The notes beneath the pieces are model-generated. The model had not been told where the DNA came from. It ran no database searches and saw nothing but the letters and a program-made list of their open reading frames with translations. The position numbers and the translations under genes were made by a program. Source: Oscillospiraceae bacterium (GTDB lineage: Bacteria; Bacillota; Clostridia; Oscillospirales; Acutalibacteraceae). From it: a DNA stretch of 6,738 nucleotides. This document shows positions 5,416 to 6,738 of this stretch, piece by piece. The stretch is taken from NCBI GenBank assembly GCA_019417045.1, contig DXWE01000085.1:1-6738 (forward strand). The letters are read 5' to 3'. How positions within the stretch are numbered: position 1 is the stretch's first letter; every line of letters begins with the position of its first letter.

Positions 5416-6309
5416 TTAGGACTCGGAATCGGATTCCTCTGACGGGGAATCCGATTCCGGCAGCTTTTTTCGGAAAATGAACACCTTGCTGAACACATAG
5501 TTGAGCACGAGCACCAGGATGTTGGTCAGGATCTTGGACAGCCCGCCGTGCCAGTGCAGCACATCCACAAGCAGCATCATGCCAAGCAGGTCGATGACAT
5601 ACGTCAGCGCCCGCGCGCCGAAAAACATCCCCATCTCCCGCAGGAAATCCGCCCGGCCGGTGGTGTGGCTATGGAACACGAACAGCTTATTCACGACATA
5701 GGCGAAAATAACGGCTGTGACCCAGGCCACGGTGGTGCTCAGCGCGGTGTTCCACCCGAGCCAGTCGGCGCAGGCGTTATAGGTGACAAGATTGACAACC
5801 GTGGTGAGCACCCCAAACACCACATAGCTGATGGTCTCACGGTTGACGAGCTTTGGCAGATGCTCGAGCGACCAGCACAGAACCACCACCGCCAACAGCG
5901 TCACAAACGCGCCTGCCAGCGACATGGCCCAGTCGATCACCGACGCCTCTCGTCCGGACATCGGCAGCTGCAACAGCTCCCGTGCCGCCGCCACTACTGC
6001 GCACAGGAAAAAGGAGGGGATCACGCTGCGGAAGGCCCCGTATGACGACAGGCGCAGCCGGTTCCACACGAGCAGCGCAAGCAAAATCCCGCCGAGCGCC
6101 TCCAGCAGGGATCCGGCGACAGTCTGCGCAAAGGCGGCGACCTCACCGAGCACCAGCTGGATCGCGGTAGAGACGGCGGACTCTGCGGCAGCGGTCAGCG
6201 TCTGGGCGAGCGCGGCGGGAAGCAGTGAGGTACCGAGATACAGCACAATGCCCAGGACCGCGCCGATCAGGGAGATCAGCCTGCCCAGCCGGTTGGTTGT
6301 CTTTTCCAT
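5416..6309 (-). CDS. membrane protein with VanZ-like N-terminal half and GtrA C-terminal domain
   Basis: A 297-residue polytopic membrane protein. The C-terminal half (about 157-281) is a GtrA domain: ISYVVFGVLTTVVNLVTYN (160-178), FAYVVNKLFVF (202-212), a charged loop, then two more helices ending NYVFSKVFIFRKK (270-282). GtrA proteins are usually about 130-150 residues with four helices and help move lipid-linked sugars or modify surface polysaccharide. The first 150 residues add further hydrophobic segments near 11-35, 68-82, 96-112 and 126-147. The stretch RELLQLPMSGR (110-120) followed by D126 and a GA-containing helix resembles the VanZ pattern (E-x2-Q, GR, D, GA); that half is called by pattern only. 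The tail (283-297) is acidic and serine-rich. AGGAGGGA precedes the ATG at 6309 by 6 nt. It starts 25 bp after the DUF4015-like gene, so the two are probably cotranscribed. The substrate is unknown. Confidence 0.85.
   Translation of the reverse strand: MEKTTNRLGRLISLIGAVLGIVLYLGTSLLPAALAQTLTAAAESAVSTAIQLVLGEVAAFAQTVAGSLLEALGGILLALLVWNRLRLSSYGAFRSVIPSFFLCAVVAAARELLQLPMSGREASVIDWAMSLAGAFVTLLAVVVLCWSLEHLPKLVNRETISYVVFGVLTTVVNLVTYNACADWLGWNTALSTTVAWVTAVIFAYVVNKLFVFHSHTTGRADFLREMGMFFGARALTYVIDLLGMMLLVDVLHWHGGLSKILTNILVLVLNYVFSKVFIFRKKLPESDSPSEESDSES
5424..5459. repeat. perfect 14-bp inverted repeat inside the 3' end of the GtrA-domain gene
   Basis: CGGAATCGGATTCC at 5424-5437 is the exact reverse complement of GGAATCCGATTCCG at 5446-5459, separated by 8 bases. 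It encodes most of the acidic Ser/Asp/Glu tail of the minus-strand protein. In the mRNA it would fold into a strong stem-loop just before the stop codon, upstream of the shared terminator. No U-tract follows it directly on either strand. Confidence 0.9.
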
Positions 6310-6334
6310 GTCGGGTCCCTCCTAGTCGGATGTG

Positions 6335-6738
6335 TTATGGGGTTTGCAGTGCCGCAAAATCGTAGGAGCCGGTCGGGTTATACAGCACAAATGGCGCGTC
6401 CTGTCCGGCCAGCTCCGTCACTGCCTGGATCTGCGCTGCAATCTGCGAGGCGGTATAGTCGTAAGCCTGCAAAAACGGCAGCAGCGCCGGCTGCGCGGCC
6501 GTATCCATCAGCTGCACCCGGGTGCGGATCTGGGAATAGGCCATCTGTACGGCCTCGTACGGGTGGTTTTGAGGGCTGGTGAGTGTCTCGCTGCCGACCG
6601 TGAGCTTATTTCCAAGAGAGGCGGGCATCAGCAGCGGGGAGACCGTTCCCGCGCCGAAGGTCAGCGGGTTGCCGCCGAATGCGGCGGTACTGTCGCTGAA
6701 GGTGGCGAGCCCCGGCGCGCAGACGACCACCTCACAGC
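6335..6738 (-). CDS. C-terminal part of a putative glycoside hydrolase-like protein (DUF4015 type), partial
   Basis: The frame is open to the window edge and ends with TAA at 6335-6337; 133 residues are visible, so the N-terminus and most of the protein lie outside. The visible part resembles the end of the DUF4015 putative glycosyl hydrolase family, a TIM-barrel-like domain. The order of landmarks fits: a VSPLLMP segment (family: ISPMVYP), HPYEAV, then RVQLMD, PFLQAYDY (family: PWLQDF), IAAQIQAV, and FVLYNPTGSYDF near the C-terminus (family: LWNPSNxY). Several family positions differ, notably PASL in place of PSHY. Members are often secreted or lipid-anchored, but no signal can be checked here. 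A GTG at 6730 could be misread as a start, but the frame continues through it without a ribosome binding site. The GtrA-domain gene follows 25 bp after the stop. The call rests on remembered family pattern. Confidence 0.62.
   Translation of the reverse strand, partial: CEVVVCAPGLATFSDSTAAFGGNPLTFGAGTVSPLLMPASLGNKLTVGSETLTSPQNHPYEAVQMAYSQIRTRVQLMDTAAQPALLPFLQAYDYTASQIAAQIQAVTELAGQDAPFVLYNPTGSYDFAALQTP

Noticed and set aside
6582..6730. GTG at 6730 as the start of a small complete gene
   Set aside because: The frame continues upstream to the window edge without a stop, there is no ribosome binding site visible, and the similarity is to the C-terminal end of a longer family.

Overview
The window looks like an ordinary chromosomal housekeeping stretch from a GC-rich member of the Firmicutes, most likely class Clostridia (an Oscillospiraceae/Ruminococcaceae-type genome). 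Supporting signs are an HPr kinase/phosphorylase, WhiA encoded close to MurB, AGGAGG-type ribosome binding sites before nearly every gene, sigma-A promoters with consensus -10 boxes and 17-bp spacers, and a tRNA gene with encoded CCA. No transposase, integrase, CRISPR array, phage gene or toxin-antitoxin pair is visible. The lineage is inferred from gene content, not from a database search.

Layout. Positions 1-234 hold a tRNA-Ser(GGA) gene on the minus strand with its own promoter. Positions 235-1395 (minus) encode a GT4-family glycosyltransferase, possibly a glycolipid synthase. Positions 1396-1570 are a divergent promoter region serving the glycosyltransferase leftward and hprK rightward. 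Positions 1571-5370 (plus) form a tight four-gene operon, hprK - ROK sugar kinase - murB - whiA, with gaps of only 25-26 bp. It ends in a strong hairpin terminator at 5374-5407 that probably also serves the convergent genes. Positions 5416-6309 (minus) encode a multi-membrane-span protein with a VanZ-like N-terminal half and a GtrA C-terminal half. Positions 6335-6738 (minus) are the C-terminal end of a putative glycoside-hydrolase-like (DUF4015-type) protein that runs off the window.

How the genes fit together. The plus-strand operon links carbon status (HprK phosphorylating HPr at Ser46; a ROK kinase feeding sugar phosphate into metabolism) to envelope growth (MurB, peptidoglycan precursor synthesis) and to WhiA (a DNA-binding regulator linked to division and envelope functions). 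The flanking minus-strand genes are also envelope-flavoured: a nucleotide-sugar glycosyltransferase and a GtrA-type membrane protein. The most notable local feature is what is absent. The rapZ and yvcK genes that usually sit immediately upstream of whiA are missing, and whiA follows murB directly. I found no convincing undescribed system; the second-look items are modest (VanZ-GtrA domain fusion, a perfect 14-bp inverted repeat encoding the GtrA protein's acidic tail, and departures from family motifs in two minus-strand genes).
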